Assembly: GCF_902464545.1 (NCBI RefSeq)
Contig: NZ_CABQJR010000028.1
Span: 1-30,328, forward strand
Direction of reading: 5' to 3'
DNA: 30,328 nucleotides
DNA from: an uncultured Senegalimassilia sp.
Lineage (GTDB): Bacteria > Actinomycetota > Coriobacteriia > Coriobacteriales > Eggerthellaceae
Below, piece by piece: positions 30,287-30,328 of this stretch. Position 1 is the stretch's first letter; each line of letters starts with the position of its first letter. The notes under the pieces are model-generated. The model worked only from the letters and a program-made list of their open reading frames with translations, made no database searches and was not told the DNA's origin. The position numbers were made by a program, and so were the translations under genes.

Positions 30287-30328
30287 TACAGGATGTGAAG
30301 ACCGGCGCAAAATCGCATCAAGGGATTG

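Overview
The window is high-GC DNA from an anaerobic actinobacterium. The best guess is class Coriobacteriia, probably Eggerthellaceae, from the GC-rich codon use, rubrerythrin, fused SecDF, fused ECF ATPases and actinobacterial-style gene starts. This is an inference from gene content; no rRNA or other marker gene is present.

Left part (1-11340). The rubrerythrin gene is on the minus strand, followed by plus-strand ychF and queA. queH is divergent from a HAD phosphatase gene that runs into tgt and then a fused secDF. Three queuosine-tRNA genes (tgt, queA, queH) therefore lie within about 4.5 kb, around translation and secretion housekeeping genes. Two small acidic or unknown proteins follow (10233-10508 minus, 10749-11069 plus). 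Most units end in clear intrinsic terminators.

Middle part (11341-21798). On the minus strand, an FMN riboswitch with a terminator controls the riboflavin S component ribU. Downstream are a fused two-domain ECF ATPase, ecfT overlapping it by 4 nt, and a PNPOx-like flavin-binding protein. On the plus strand are an AGCS amino-acid:cation symporter, a 430-bp cluster of four GAACAGGGGAC palindromic repeats, and two FAD-dependent oxidoreductases (HI0933-like and COG2509-like). A minimal MGMT-type protein is convergent with them.

Right part (21799-30328). This is the most interesting region. A cobalamin riboswitch precedes a 1084-aa surface protein with three DUF4430 (transcobalamin-C-terminal-like) domains, a PQQ-like beta-propeller and a C-terminal membrane anchor. 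Next come a smaller N-terminally anchored DUF4430 protein, an internal terminator, ecfT, a second fused ECF ATPase with a cysteine-rich N-terminal extension, and an ECF S component. The arrangement reads as a complete corrinoid capture-and-import locus for a single-membrane bacterium: surface binding by DUF4430 domains, import by a dedicated ECF transporter, and repression by B12. The riboswitch and domain calls come from the sequence; the substrate and the capture role of the propeller protein are inferred. The window ends in an AT-rich non-coding stretch with two small palindromes.
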